Source: Chromera velia
Taxonomy: Eukaryota; Sar; Chromeraceae
Length of the DNA: 54,116 bases
Reading direction: 5' to 3'
Assembly: GCA_018398765.1 (NCBI GenBank)
Contig: JAHBMJ010000205.1
Coordinates: 1-54,116 of the forward strand
Shown here: positions 1-12,850 of the stretch, piece by piece
Position numbering within the stretch: the first letter of the stretch is position 1
How the letters are laid out: the number at the start of each line of letters is the position of its first letter
Notes under the pieces: generated by a model
The model's database searches: none
Seen by the model: only the letters and a program-made list of their open reading frames with translations
Told to the model about the DNA's origin: nothing
Made by a program: the position numbers and the translations under genes

Positions 1-3000
1 TGGCTTGTACGGCGACTTGATCACCCGCCAAACTTGCTAGTACTGGGACTGGGAAACTAACTTCGCAATACTAAGCCCGGCCGGCATTAATTAAGTGCAC
101 TAAGAGAATTAAGTGATAGACTGACAATACAGAGAAAGAAATAATAGACTTGCAATACAGAAATAAATAGAAGCATGCCGTACAGTCTTCGTCCGTCTGT
201 ATCGCTTGAATGGAGTCCTTGGAAGTGAACTCTGAGTGACAGACTTAAGGAGGTAAGGTATGATGAGTCCCCAACTAGACTACGTTCTTAGTCTAGGAGG
301 AAATCCGACGGTGTCCTGTTTCTGTTGTCTGCTCTTTCCCTTCTATCGTCCCTTTACAGGTAGGCGTGTACAGGGTTTTGGTTTTCACTTAAAGTGGGGA
401 CGACTGGAATTTTGGTACGGGCATGAAAGGAGTTAGATAGGCCAGAGGTATTGTTCATCCCTTTTATCCGTTTCTCTCTCTTGTTAATCTGTTTTCCCAG
501 ATAGGCGACTAGATGGGGAGGTGACAAGAAAGAGGGGCGGGAGACAAGGGGTCTCCTGCTGGGTGGGCATGGGCTCAGCCAGGCAGAAAAGCAAGAAGAG
601 TTAGGTAGGAAAGCAAGAAAGTCAGAGGAGTGGGTCCTCTCCCGCTGCACCCTTTCCGTAAACCTCCGCAGCCATACATGTTTGGTAGTTGTCTTGTTCT
701 GTCTCGTCTTGTTTATGTTCGTGTTTGTGTGTTTGTCTTCACTGCTCTGGCATAGGTGGCGCACGTACCTCTGCATCATGAGTAAAGCATCCAATGCTCG
801 GGCAATGTATGAAGCCATGCAAGAAGCGGGCCCAAATTTCATGTAAACCGAGTATCAATTTTTTGGGGGGGCAGCTCGGGTGGAACGGACGAGCGTGGAC
901 CGTTTAAGGTCAATTACGTGGGGTGTATGGGTGGGTGGATCCGACATTCATGAGGAGGCATTATCCTATCTGCTCGCATCCATTGTCCTGCACTCCGTGT
1001 CCGGTGCCCGTCCGTATAAGAGTTCCATGCACAGGAAACAGATGGGCTGTTTTTGTGGCGAAGGTGAGTGCCCGAAGCACTTAAACAGTCCGATTCCTGT
1101 GCAATTTCCTTCCTCCGTTTTGAGCAGAATGGGCCTGGCCAGACCAGTTAGGCAGCCCGAAAGAACGCTGTCAGCTGGCATGAGGGGCGTAAATGAGTCT
1201 GTGTCCGTTTATGACCTGGCTGCCTGTCTGCGATCCGTTGCGGTGATAGCATGTTGCCTGACCAACGCTTTGATCTATACTTTGGTCTCACTCCCTGTCA
1301 GGGCTTTGCATCACCCTCGAGTGAATCTACGGGAGAATGTAGATAGAAAGGGGGGAGGGTGCTCATGGGGAGCATCACGTCTGGCAGGTGGTAGCTTAGG
1401 CAGGGGGAAAGACCACTGTGCGCGCACCAAAACTTTTCGTCTCTTTGTCACATCTCTCTCTATACACTGCGCTTCAGTAGGATTGCAAGGGCGTCCTGCG
1501 TTCATGAATGAACTGTCCCGTTCGGATGTATAAGTGCCGTGAAAGAGAGACCCGATCCAAGTACAGGGGGCATTTGGGTGAGTATGAGAGCTCAAGTGTG
1601 TTGTGGGCGTTTCTTTCCTCTGCCGGCATCTCATCCTGCTTGAAGTCTATCCTCCGCTGTGGGAGGTCAGGTTAGGGGTGAGTGTAAATCCGGGTATGTT
1701 CGGTTTTGTTGGTTTATATTTATGAAATCCTTTCTCCAGAACGTCAAGGGAGTGCGTGGTGGCTCTCCTATGATTTTAATTGTTTCTGCAAGGCATGCGT
1801 GAAGGAGTAGGGGGTGCCTCGGGGGCACCTTCCTTGAAGTGCAGTTCGTTTGTGTATGTTTGTTTTCTCTCTCTCTTTCTTCTTTGTTTGGATTTTCGCA
1901 CGGCCCGGGGAAGCTCGTCGCATCATAGGGACGTGTATGGACGGTGGGCGCTGTCCGGGTGTGGGCGTCTTCGGGTTTTCCGTTTTAAATTCGTTTTCAC
2001 AGACGGAAAGGAGCTGGGAGGGAAAGCCTTCCCGTCCTGTCTATATAGGCAGAGACCTTTTGCAGTCGTATTTTCCTTGAGCTGCCGGTTGGTGTTAGGG
2101 GGGCTTGCGATGCCGACGCCCTAACACATGGCTGATCCGAACTAGAGTAGGGTGGGTAAGGCAAGCAAAACATTTTCCCTTCCCTTTGTGGTGGTCGCGG
2201 GGGCCATCCATACATACCGTCTGTACGAGTGCATGAAAGAAGGAAAAGAAGTATTGGAGGAGAAGGTGGTAAGGATTTTGCTTTTGACAGGCCTGTTCTG
2301 TAAGATTGGGTCTTTTTGCCAAGGGGCAGGGCCTACCAAGGCTGTCAAAGGCTCTTGGTTCCCAATGAACTACATTTTGGTTTGTATGAGGAATGCTTGT
2401 GTTTTGTTTGCCTTTCTGTTTTTTATTCTTTTTGTACGTTCAGAGCAGGGTCCGTCCGGTAAAGGAAGTATTGCAGGCAGCGCAGGCTCCTGCATGCTAG
2501 ATATCATCGGTTTTCTGCGTGTGGGGCGGGGTTCTATCTGAAGGTAGATGGGCTGTGTGTCCCATGCGTTCGTAAGCATAGACGGCATGGGCTCGGGGCC
2601 TGTGTTTTTCTGTGCTGTTCCTTTCGCCTTTCCCGGTGTGGTTTCGTTTTATCCCTTTCTTCCAGCCTGGTTGGCTGGTTTCCAATTCCCTGTTTGCCCT
2701 GCACACGCGTGAGCCCAGTGTGCTCTCACTTGTTAAAGGATAATAAATGACGTCTGTAGAGGACGGCGCATGAGAGCATGAGAAAAAGGAATAAAGAGAG
2801 AAGAGGTAAATGATACATGAGTAATTCTTTTGTGTTTGTGCTGTGTTGGTTGGGAGGAAAAACAGTATCCGTTTCGGGTGTGGGGAAAGGGGAGGACCTA
2901 TGGCAATCCCTTCCCTGCATATCTTCTAAACGTGTGGGCGTTTCGAGCTAGGTGTGTTTGGGGTACATCCCGGCGTGGCTGCGTCCAACTAATGAGCACA

Positions 3001-4290
3001 CGTTCTGGGCTGCTGGCCATAGTGGCGGGGCAGCGTTTAGGCAGTTCGGGGGATGCCGTATTTTTGTAACTTGCTTGGATGGGGAGCGGTGCTTCTCACT
3101 GCAGGGACTCGTATCTGTGCTTGCACAGGAGCCTCCTACAGCAATTGCCTGTTTGTATATGCGGATTACCCTGCCTGCATATAGTGGTCCTTTAGTCATA
3201 AGGAGGACGCTCCCATTAGATCGCCAGTTACGGTGACTGGCAGGCAATAGTCAAGCATCAGGAAAAGAAGAAAAGGAAAATTAGGGAGCCGGGTGATTAA
3301 AGAAAGGACCTTTCTCATGCTTCCCGATTCCCCCTCATTAGAGGGGTGTGTATTGCGCTGCATGCTCCATAGTCTTTCCTCGGAGGCTTAGGAGGGGGTA
3401 TATGAAAGAAAACGATGGTCCTGTTCCTGGTTAGATTCGCGGAGGGTGAATTGTCCCGGCCTTTCCATTCGTCTCTTCGCCCCGATCCAGAGAAAGGAGC
3501 GACACGCACACGGTGGCCCGTCCACACGGGGTGGCAGGGCGCCTGCGACAGAGGTGTGCATGTTGTGAGTTCTATGGTATGGCCTGCATGCACTTTGGCG
3601 TAAGAAATATACGTGAGGCACTCACCGTAGTGGTGTGTGCTCCGGGCCTTCACATGGAATTTAATTAGGACGATGGTGCGGTTACGCCATCGGAGGCTTC
3701 AGAATTAATTCCGGTTGAATTAATTTCTAGATAGTCAGACAGACATGTACGGCAGTTACTGTCTGTCTGAGCAAGAAACTTGACCTAGGGATTGACAGAG
3801 TTTCATGTGTAGGAACTGTACTGTGCCCTATGTGTCTCTGTGGTTCTCTTGTACTCTGAGTATTGCACGAGGCCACCAGCAGGAGCTGTCTGTGGACTGT
3901 GGGGGTTCATAGATTTTCTGTCTGGTGAAAAAACTGATCAGACAATTATTTCTGTTCATCTGTATCGGTCTAGACGGGTACGTTAGGTCAACGTATTTGC
4001 TGTGGTCTTCTAATAGGAGAGGGCTAGGAATTCGGGAGTATAGCAGTTTGAGGAGTCCTCTAGACAGGCTAGAGGATCGATATGGGAGGGCCCATAGGAT
4101 TCCACTGGAGGAATCACGAGAGAGGTGAGACTCTAGTTTTCACTAACATTTGTACGCTTACTAGTTCATATTATAATTTTTTTTTTAAACTTGGTCCTTT
4201 CTAATTAAAAATTATATTTTTTAAAGTAAAGATCGTTTTTTAAAAAAACACAAAAAATGTAGCCCGGGGGCCTCCGGCCTCTAGACGCCC
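1..4290. other. 5' flank without a supported gene
   Basis: I see no convincing coding region here. The open frames are short, overlap on both strands, and contain none of the family motifs I can recognise. The plus strand is T-rich in places, like intron or UTR sequence elsewhere in this window. Short AT-rich stretches with TTAATTAA-type words occur near 75-110 and 3,660-3,725. A perfect 11-bp inverted repeat lies at 3,735-3,770. Exons of a gene lying further left cannot be excluded. Confidence 0.5.
3735..3770. repeat. perfect 11-bp inverted repeat
   Basis: TCAGACAGACA at 3,735-3,745 is exactly complementary to TGTCTGTCTGA at 3,760-3,770, with a 14-bp spacer. It can form a hairpin. It lies in an otherwise featureless AT-rich stretch and its role is unknown. 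Confidence 0.6.
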
Positions 4291-4291
4291 T

Positions 4292-4391
4292 AATTTTCGT
4301 CGCTGGTAGTCGTAGGATAGAACAAATCAACAAACTAGATTAGATCCGCCTCTCATATATGGGGACGCGGCATGCATGAAAAAACCCTCAA
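4292..4391 (+). repeat. dispersed repeat, copy 1
   Basis: A ~63-bp segment beginning TTTTCGTCGCTGGTAGTCG recurs at 4,556-4,619 with a handful of substitutions. In this copy it runs directly into a ~37-bp word (4,354-4,390: CATATATGGGGACGCGGCAT then GCATGAAAAA...CCCTCA). That word recurs at 5,173-5,209 and, slightly diverged, at 46,926-46,962, always in plus orientation. These look like pieces of one transposon-derived repeat family. Confidence 0.65.
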
Positions 4392-4555
4392 TCATCTTTC
4401 TGATTAAAAGGGTAGCCTTTTTTCAATGAAAGAACTGAAGGGTTTCGAAGGTTCTGCCCTGCATCCCCTCTGTCTCTTTTCTCTCTCTTTTGATTGTCCA
4501 ACCTGTTGTGAGGCTGCGATTGATCAGCTATATCAGGGTGATCGAAGTCACGCCT

Positions 4556-4619
4556 ATTTTCGTCGCTGGTAGTCGTAGGATGGAACAAATCGACAAACTA
4601 GGTTAGATCCACCTCTCAT
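4556..4619 (+). repeat. dispersed repeat, copy 2
   Basis: Second copy of the 63-bp segment at 4,292-4,354. It differs mainly by transitions (GATAG/GATGG, AATCA/AATCG, AGATT/AGGTT, CCGCC/CCACC). After CTCAT it changes to unrelated GAATGAATGAAG sequence, which marks the end of shared homology. Confidence 0.65.
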
Positions 4620-4826
4620 GAATGAATGAAGTGAATGAAGTTGGCTTTACTAGAGTGGAGCCGTGCTCCCAGCAGCCCATGTTCATGCAAAAGATCGTCA
4701 ATCACTCAACTCTAGAGATAAGGCTAAGCGCGAGATCCCCTGAAGTGCTCGCTTGGTGAGCTCACGAGCAGCATGCACATTGTAGGTGGCAATATAAGAC
4801 TCGAACATAAGAAGAAAAGGTCGCGT

Positions 4827-5222
4827 TCATACAGAGACAGGCGTGCACAGTGAGTGATAAAGATCGCAAACGGCTCTGCATGCTTCATACGGATCGACTT
4901 GTAAAGCTAAAAGCAGCATCTTCCTCGCTTTTGTTTCGGCTGTATCCAATCCCTCAATTCCTTCTCTCTGAATCCTTTGCTTCACTTTCTTTCCCTCTAC
5001 CACTTTGTTTAGTTTATTTCTTGCTTCTACCCAATTGGAGCATACTGAAAGCCGGTGCCAGAGATCATCAATTTTTCTTCCATTTGAACAACCCTCTGCC
5101 AGACAAAACACCTCTCCCGGAGAGTTGGCCCCCCCCGTTAGACCCTTCCGATTTAGTGTCAATGTCCTTAGGCATATATGGGGACGCGGCATGCATGAAA
5201 AACCCCTCATTTCAATCATCAT
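4827..5222 (-). pseudogene. relic of LINE-like C-terminus (tentative)
   Basis: A 131-residue minus-strand open frame. It contains a cysteine/histidine pattern of the type CLAEGC, then about ten residues, then DLWHRLSVC followed by a Trp and a basic KLNKVVEGKK stretch. C-x4-C...H-x4-C clusters of this kind occur near the C-terminus of many non-LTR retrotransposon proteins, downstream of the reverse transcriptase. No reverse transcriptase motif is visible next to it, so if the assignment is right this is a truncated fragment. The 37-bp dispersed word at 5,173-5,209 lies within the frame. Assignment rests on the motif pattern alone; a chance open frame is possible. Confidence 0.35.
5173..5209 (+). 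repeat. 37-bp dispersed word, copy 2
   Basis: Near-identical to 4,354-4,390 and related to 46,926-46,962, all in the same orientation. The core is ATATGGGGACGCGGCATG. The three copies sit in different neighbouring sequence, so this is a conserved module rather than one larger duplication. Confidence 0.65.
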
Positions 5223-5670
5223 TTACCAGCCCGATGCAGGACCGTTAGAGACACTAAAGAGTGACTGACCTTTTTTTGTCCACCGCATGCAGGTCGCACC
5301 GCGGCTTTCTGGGACCCATGCATGCAGCTGTCTCAGCGGCCCCGATTGCATGAACTCCGCGGCCGTCTCTGCATGTTTCGTGACTTCATCCTCTTCTCGT
5401 GCTGGCGGGTCACTGGTGACGTACAGCTACGTCTTCGTCCTTGAGAAACCCTCCACGTGTTTCGTGAATGTCCCAAACCCCAGAGACATGTGCCAAGTTT
5501 CTGTATAAGTCTCAGACAGGCCCATAAAGGACTTTCAACACCCTAGCTGAAGCTGTTTCCCCCCAGTTTGGGTCTTCTGTCTCCCAACAATGGATTGAAA
5601 CAGTAACACCGTGAAAGAGAGCGGTGCTTGTGTAAAATCTCCTTCCCTCTTCCTCACACCCCCTCTTTCC

Positions 5671-5844
5671 ATGTCTGTGGGTCTCTTTTTGGTCCTGCTG
5701 TGGACGGGGACGCTGGCAGTCCTCGCTGGGTCTGGGTCCGCGTTTCTTCAGTCTGTACTTGTAAGGGGGTCGTGGCGAAAGAGAGGGAGGAACCCCGTCT
5801 CGTTCTTCAGTACGCGAACCAACGGACTTTGGGGAGATCCTGTG
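5671..5844 (+). CDS. exon 1: signal peptide and basic leader
   Basis: Encodes 58 residues. A hydrophobic core (VGLFLVLLWTGTLAVLAGSG) ends at a likely signal-peptidase site, with SA followed by FLQ. The next ~30 residues are Arg/Lys/Ser/Thr-rich with no acidic residue (RGSWRKRGRNP...FFSTRTNG), and an Asp appears only at the exon end. A signal peptide followed by a basic transit-like stretch starting with Phe is the known layout of plastid leaders in algae with secondary red plastids. The donor GTGAGT at 5,845 leaves phase 0, matching exon 2 at 6,296. An extra small exon between 5,880 and 6,050 cannot be excluded, nor can a different start. Confidence 0.6.
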
Positions 5845-7836
5845 GTGAGTCTTGGCCCGTGCCTTTTGTTCGTTACTTGACTTGGCGTTCTTGTGTTCTT
5901 TCCCTTCCTTTCTATGAAGGCCGTCTCCCGAGGCAGATCGAGTGTGCTCTTCCTGTTCAGTACATATGGGTGCACGTGTTTGGACGGATGTGTGCAGTTC
6001 TTCGGAGACGACGGGGACGGCCACCTGATCCCATCGGAGGAAGTCAGTGTAAAGTGAGAAAGAAAGGCAGGATGGAGCATAGGAAGAATGAAGTCGCTGC
6101 AGTCTCGGCACTGTGCATCAGTCTATTTCCAGTCTCCAGCAGTCAGGAAGCCGGATTAGACATACAGTTGCTCTCTGAAGGTGTGAAAAACATGCATGAA
6201 TGAGTGAATGCATGTATCCATGCATGTCTGTATGCATGTGGGTCTGTCTGCGTGTCCGTTCTGTCGTTGTGACGTCTCGTTGTTCTGTGGTGTAGAGGGG
6301 CGGGAGGAGCGTCTTGTTAGGGGCGCACTTCCGTCTCCCCGGGCCTGAGGAAGGGGGGGGCGGGGGGGGAAGGGACGGAGACGGGTCCTTGGTCGAGGGA
6401 GGGCTGAGAGATGGAGGCGGAGATCCGGGGGAGGACGGGGGGAGGACGTTAACCCTGGAGGACGTGAAGAGAGAGATTCGGGAGTATCAGGCAGGACGGA
6501 AGGTTGAGAAGGAAAAGAAAGTGGAAGACAGAGAGAGAAGCAAGAGAAGGGGGGGTCGGAAAGGACCAGCAGTGATGGAGGAAGGGGACTGGGAAGAGGA
6601 GGGGGGTGTGAGATCCCCGCTGTTGAACATTCAAAGCGCAGTAGACGATGAGGGGGAGATGGGGACAGTTCCTGAGTTTGCTTTCGCCTTTTCCACTGAA
6701 GCTCTGGATTCTTTTGATGAATTTTTGGATGAAGAAGACGAAGATGACGAAGACAAAGAAGAGAGCGATGAGGCCCCGTCCGGGGAGGGGGGCAGGAACG
6801 GTTTCGGGTCCAGTGTCCTGGATTTCGCCCGTTCGTCTGTTGATTCTCTCACGTTAGGTGATGGAGAAGAAGAGGAAGAGGAGGAAGAAGATGAAGAAAG
6901 TGCGGAGGAAGAAGAAAAGGATGAGGATGAGGGCGAGAGAGCAGAGGCAGAGATGGCCGATGCGGAGAGAAAGCCTCTTGTGAGGAAGGAAGAGATGACC
7001 CCAGAGATCGGGAGGCAGTCTGCGCCCAAGCGAATGTTCGGGTCATGGAAAGTAAGGGCTGGGGAGGCCCTACAGAGAGCGACGTTGAGTTCTCTCGCCT
7101 CAGCAAACCGTCGTTTGCCTGAAGACCTCACGAGGAGACTCAGAGAGGCGTTCAGGTCCGTCGGTCGGTCGGTTGATCTGACTGTCTTCAGCATTCATTT
7201 TCCTTTTCTTTTTTGTCTCTCTTCTCTGCATGAGCTCGTCTTGTGGAGTGAAAAGTTGGGTGTGTCGTTTGTGTACAAATGGTTCGTTCTTCTTCGACTA
7301 CAGGCCTCCAGTCGTGTTTGAACTTTGTTTTCATGGAGTGATGGTATCTCTTGACGCTCGCTCCTGTGCGTTCATGCCTTTGTCTTGTTGGGTAAGTGTA
7401 AACGTGAGAAAGAACATGTGCATGCATATTTGTGTGTGAATGTCATCTCACATGTGTGGGATCATTTTGCAGTGACATCCGTCAGTTCCGGCTGTCTGCT
7501 TATGGGGCACTCTTACTGGTTTGTCGTGATGCCTCTCATGACCCTGGCACTCAACCGCTCCGCCTAGTGCCACTAGGGTGGAAGTACGTCAGCCGTCTCC
7601 AGCAGTTGCTGGTCGAGGTGGCGTGTCCACAGGAAGAGATCGTTTTTCGCTTTTCTGGACCACTGGCGGATGCTCTGGAGGGTCGATTCAAATCCAGGGG
7701 TTTTCTTTCGTCAGTCCTTTCTCTGTGTCGTCGGGTCTTGTGTGCTCCCCTACATTTTTTTCGGTCGTTCGTTTGTCCGTATCTTCTTGTTTTTCCATTT
7801 TTTCCTTCTTCGCTTTACTTTGATTTCCTTTCTATG

Positions 7837-7876
<40 letters not shown>

Positions 7877-9799
7877 GGTGCCGCATATGAAAGAGAGAGA
7901 TCAAAAGAGAGTCCTCCGGATACGGTGCGTGCGCGTGTGTCTGATTGGGTACTCTCTCTTTTGCCCATTTTTTGAGTCCCTCTTTGCCTGGCTCACCTCC
8001 TGTCCCTACCATTTTTTCTTTTCTTCTCTCTCTGCAGTTTGAGAGCGATGAGCAGGGGAGAGCTCGAGACACTACAAGCAGATCCCTCTGACTCCCCCCC
8101 CACTCAGTCACCCCGCATCAGTGTGCCCCCTCCCAGTGCGACCAAGCGTTTCATTTCCACTATTGTCCAGACAACAGGTCCATTCGGGGAAATGACTGTT
8201 GCACCCACTCCAAGAGGGGGCCTCGGGTCTCTCGGGAGAATTTCAAAAAAAGCAACCGAAGTAGCACTCCACCTCAGAGATCTAGCAGATGATAAGAAGA
8301 AGAAGGGGGAGCGGGAAAGGAAAGAGAGGCTGTCACCCCGGAGGTCCCCCCTCTGGCGGTTGGATGCCCTCTGTGATGATGAAATCGGCCCGGCATGGCG
8401 GTTTCCTTCGGATGACGAGTTGACTGCCCGTGGTTTGCCGTCTCTCACCGAGGTCTGGTCAGAGCCCATCTCAGAAGACCGCGCAGTCCTTGCTGTTGGT
8501 GTTGAGATCGCACAGATAGAAGGACCGCAGGTTCGATCTCGAAAGCAACGACGACGAGATATCACAGGGGTGATCCCTGTAGGAAATGGGACCTCAGGGG
8601 TGACAGTACCCACCATGAAGGTCCCCACTCCCAGGACCCCGGAAGAAGACAGAAAAAGACGTTTCAGCAAAAGGTGGAAAAAGGGAGACGAACCAAAGAA
8701 ATACAGAAAAGAAAACGAAAGAGTGCCCGCATTGACGGTGCAAGTTGATGGAAAGCTTCGGGCATTTGTTCCGTTGACTCGCGATGCCCTTCTGTCTGTT
8801 GGTGTGACGGCTGGTCCAGGTACAGAGAGTCTCCAAGAGTGTGTCAAGGCACTCACCGAAACTCAGGTGGAGAATCTGGCCCTATCTTCCCCACGAGTTG
8901 CCTCTTTCCTCCGAAATTCTGCAGAGGAGAAGGGTGTAACGTCCCAACAGGACAATGAAAGAGAAGCTAAAACCCCACGACCCGAAATCGCTGATGCCCC
9001 TACACTTGATTGTTCTTCAGGTTTTGTGCGTCGTTCTGTTTTTGTGCCCCACCGTTTGCTGGTCAACCTGGTGACCTTTGGGGGACGTGGCGCGAGAGAG
9101 CGGACACAAGAGAGAGGCGAGGGAGTTGAAGGAAGGGAGAAAGGAGAAGGAGCGGTCGGAGGAAGAGGAAAAAGGAAGGAGGCGAGGGAGGGGGCATCAG
9201 AAGGAGAGGCACGGGGGGCCGTTGGACTCCAGCAGAGTGAAGCAGAGAGGAGGAGAGGGGAGGAGTGATCGACTGACCGATCTGATTTTGAGTGCCGCAT
9301 GCCATGAGGAAGAAATTGAAGGAAGAAAAGCCAACTGCGGAGATCCATCTGCCTAGACACTGACTGTATAAATGCAGAATTAATACACCCACTGCCTGAC
9401 TGATCGATAGATGACTCAATCTATGGATGACCAGATGAATGAATGACACAATTAATGATCGAATGAATTGATCACCGCATGGAGTCGAGACAAGGGGGGG
9501 ACGGGGGGGGGGGACGTCGGGAAGGCCCAAAAAGGAAAGGATGGCGAACTACTGGGTTCGGTTTTTCCTCAGCAAGAGAAGGAGAAAAAAGAAAAGAAAA
9601 CGAGCAAGCAAAAGGGGAGAGGGGACGATCCACCTCCTTCGCTTTCTTTTCGATTCTGGTTGTTGATACTTTCCTGTCCCTCCCCTTTTCGGTCTCGTCT
9701 CTGCCCCTCCGTTACTCTGCCAAAGAAAACTGAAGACAGATCATCCCGCCGATCCATCAGTCTCTCAAAACTTTGTCTCTTTGTGTACAAGAGTGCAGG

Positions 9800-9830
<31 letters not shown>

Positions 9831-10779
9831 ACAAAGAAAAAGAGACACGATTGATTGTCCTCCCTCTCTGCCTGCAGGACGTTCCCTGTTCCCTCGTTGC
9901 CCCCCCCTTCCCTCTGGTGGATGGTCCTGGAGCACCACAGAGCTCTGCTGCAACAGAGCAAAACTCAAATTCATTCAAGGAAAACCCGAAACCTGCCGTG
10001 CGGGGGCAGCCCATCAATTTGCATACGATTCCTTTTGCGATTGACTACTACACCCTGGGGGTCGATCATGCGATCCGAAAGCGGAAGCGCACAGCAGAAA
10101 GGGCAGGGGGGGTGGCAGAGAAGACCGGAGGGGCCCCGGCCGGGTCCTCCAACAGCACCTCCATATCGTCCAGGACCCAGGACCTCAATGAGGTGCCCCA
10201 GCCATTCCCTTCAGGGCCGGCCCCTCTTCAGGGCCCCGGCATGCCCCAACAACCGGGGCCCATCCCCTCTCCATACGTCTACCCGTACTACTACTACCCG
10301 CCGCCTCCCCCCCCCATGAACGCTTCTACAAGCGCCCCCCAAATGCCCCAATACGCAGCCCCCTATCCACCCCAATACTATTGGCCCGCACCCCCCTATC
10401 CATCCCCCTATCCACCCCCCGGCTACCCAGCCCCTTATGCATACTCGCCCCCCCGCCCCGCCCCCCCCGCGCTGCAATCCTCCCAGCAGATGTACACCCA
10501 AAAACATCAACAGCAGCAGATCGCACGGGGGCTGGCGGACCGACCGATCGACTACTCAGATCTGCAGGCGCTCACAGTGGAGCAGTGGGAGACCATAAAG
10601 GTCGGTCAGTCAGCAGTGTTACTCAACGACCTGTCATCAGCACGGGGTTGACGACCGTAAACACGTCCAGTTCTGTAACCTTCAGAAGAAGAAAAAAAAC
10701 GTCTCCGTCTACTCACTCCTCTCTGTAAGATGTTTGCGTAATTGGTGTAGGCTGTACATCCCTCCCCCCCCCCCCCCCN

Positions 10780-10810
<31 letters not shown>

Positions 10811-10835
10811 GTGAGTGAGAGAGAGAGTGTGTGTG

Positions 10836-10870
<35 letters not shown>

Positions 10871-12819
10871 AGTCTGAGCGTGTGTGTTTGTGTATCTGAG
10901 TGTGTGTATGATGCTCCCTCCCTCCCTCCCTGGCCCCTCCCTTCCCTTCGTGCACAAACATTTGTTTGTGCAGATTCGAGAGCGGCTTTCCCAAGCGATC
11001 TTCGTCTCCATCCTCTCTGTCCCCATGGTTGCCTTCGCTCTTCTGAAGGGCGGGCAGCTCTTCGAGATGTCTGTGGGGGCATTGCGGCTTTTGAAGGTGT
11101 GTTTCTCGTTTCTCACTTGCTTTATCTTTTTCTTTTTGTTCGGATGATCAAGCTGGGAGAATTAGTCAGGCGAAAAGACGAACGAATAAGCATGTATCAA
11201 TAGAGCAACATCAAAAGAAGCAGCAGTTGACCGTTTTGGATAATTTTTGGGCCCTTTTTTGACCCTATCAACTCAAGCGCTGATTTTCTGTGACAGCACT
11301 ATGTCGAAAGGTCACTGACGCACGCACCTGCATCAATCCTTCAACCCTCTCTCTCTCTCTGCGTGCAGAGGTTTTTGATCCTGGTCCTTCAGTTTGCCTG
11401 GCCCCTCACCTCCTCTGTCCTCCCGGAGACCTTCCAAGCACTGAAGGTCTGGAACACACAGGCCTGGTTGACTAAGGTCTTGGTGGGGTGTCCTTTTTTG
11501 GTCACCACATGCTCGGAGATGCTTGAGGCTCTGTGCAAGCTGTCCATGGCGGCCTGTCTGGGATCCTCCATCGGAATTCAGAGGCGACTCTCGTCCAGAA
11601 GACCTGCGGGGTTGAGGACCATGGCGCTCGTTTCCACCGGGTGGGTAGGCCAGTCTGTTGTAGTGCCTGTCTGCATAGATTGACTGAATGAGGGGAAGCG
11701 CTTTGGTTGATGCCTGTTTGCCTCTTTCATTTCCTGAGGGGGGCTTTTGGTTGATCGTCTCCAAAGAAACGGTTGAATGAGCGCCGGAGTTACTTTCTGC
11801 CGAATTCTTTCGTGGACCGGTGCATTGGCGGTCTTTTCTTTGTCTGGTGTAGCAAAATTAAATTTAATCAATGAAAACACCAGCAAATTACTCCGTTTAT
11901 TCAATCGTTGCGCACGAACCACAGGGCGGCGATGTTCACGATGAACTCTCTGAGCTTCAAGGGACTTGGTGACTCTGCGCGGGTGGCGGCGCAAGTGGCC
12001 TCTGGGGTAAGCTTGTTTGCCTGCTTCAATGTGGCTGTCTCTCTCTGTCCATCCGCCCGTTTGTTTCACTGTCACTTTGTTTTGATATATACATTGATTT
12101 CTTCTTCGGTGTTTGTATTTATGCCGTTGTCCTTCGGTGTCGGATTCTTCCACCATGCACGTTCTATTGCGTGAACGTTCACGCGGGGGGCAGCCGTTGT
12201 CTTTTCTTTCGCTGTGATCAGTTTGTTTGGATCTGAGAACATGCAAGTTTGGTGCATGGTCCGCGTCCCTCTTTGATTCTTCCTTCGCATTCTTGTCGAA
12301 AAGGGAAAGGAAGGGGTGTGCTCTATTCGTTTTCTGCTTTTCTATTTGACGGTCTATACGTGAGGTTTAAAAACCCATCATCTCACTTCTGCATTTCTTC
12401 CAGGTTCTTCTTTCGTGTGCCTATCCTCTCTTTCTCCTTGTCTGCTGTCGGACTGCATGCAGGTTGGGTTCATCGGGGCAGGCATCATCTCAAAAGAGTA
12501 CATGGAGACCAAAAAAGGTCAGTCAGGGGGGGCAGGGAGGTAACAGAAGGAACAGAAAGAACAAATGGGTCGGGTCTGCTGCGGCGGCCGTTCGATTCGA
12601 TTCCGGTCGGGGTGTCTTTTTTTTTGCCGTGAATGGAGGGGTGGTTTTCGCCTTCGCTTCGTTTCTATTCTTTCTTTTCTTTTGTCTGTCTCTGCTTGAA
12701 GTCTCGCTCCTTCCTGCTTTTCTGCGTCGCTATGTTCCTACGCTTGGATGCACAAGTGAAGAAGTACACTGCTCTACACATTGCTCATCGACTCAACGCT
12801 TGACTGTTTGCGTGTCTCC

Positions 12820-12850
<31 letters not shown>

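Noticed and set aside
880-1533. 217-codon plus frame
   Set aside because: There are no recognisable motifs, similar-length frames exist on the other strand, and the composition is like surrounding non-coding DNA. It could be chance in GC-moderate DNA.
6631-7194. Minus-strand serine-rich frame opposite exon 2
   Set aside because: It is the shadow of the Glu/Asp-rich coding strand (GAR codons read as Ser/Leu in reverse).
10606-11116. Minus-strand frames through the ambiguous base
   Set aside because: They run through poly-C, GT and GA repeats in an intron and are antisense to a well-supported exon.
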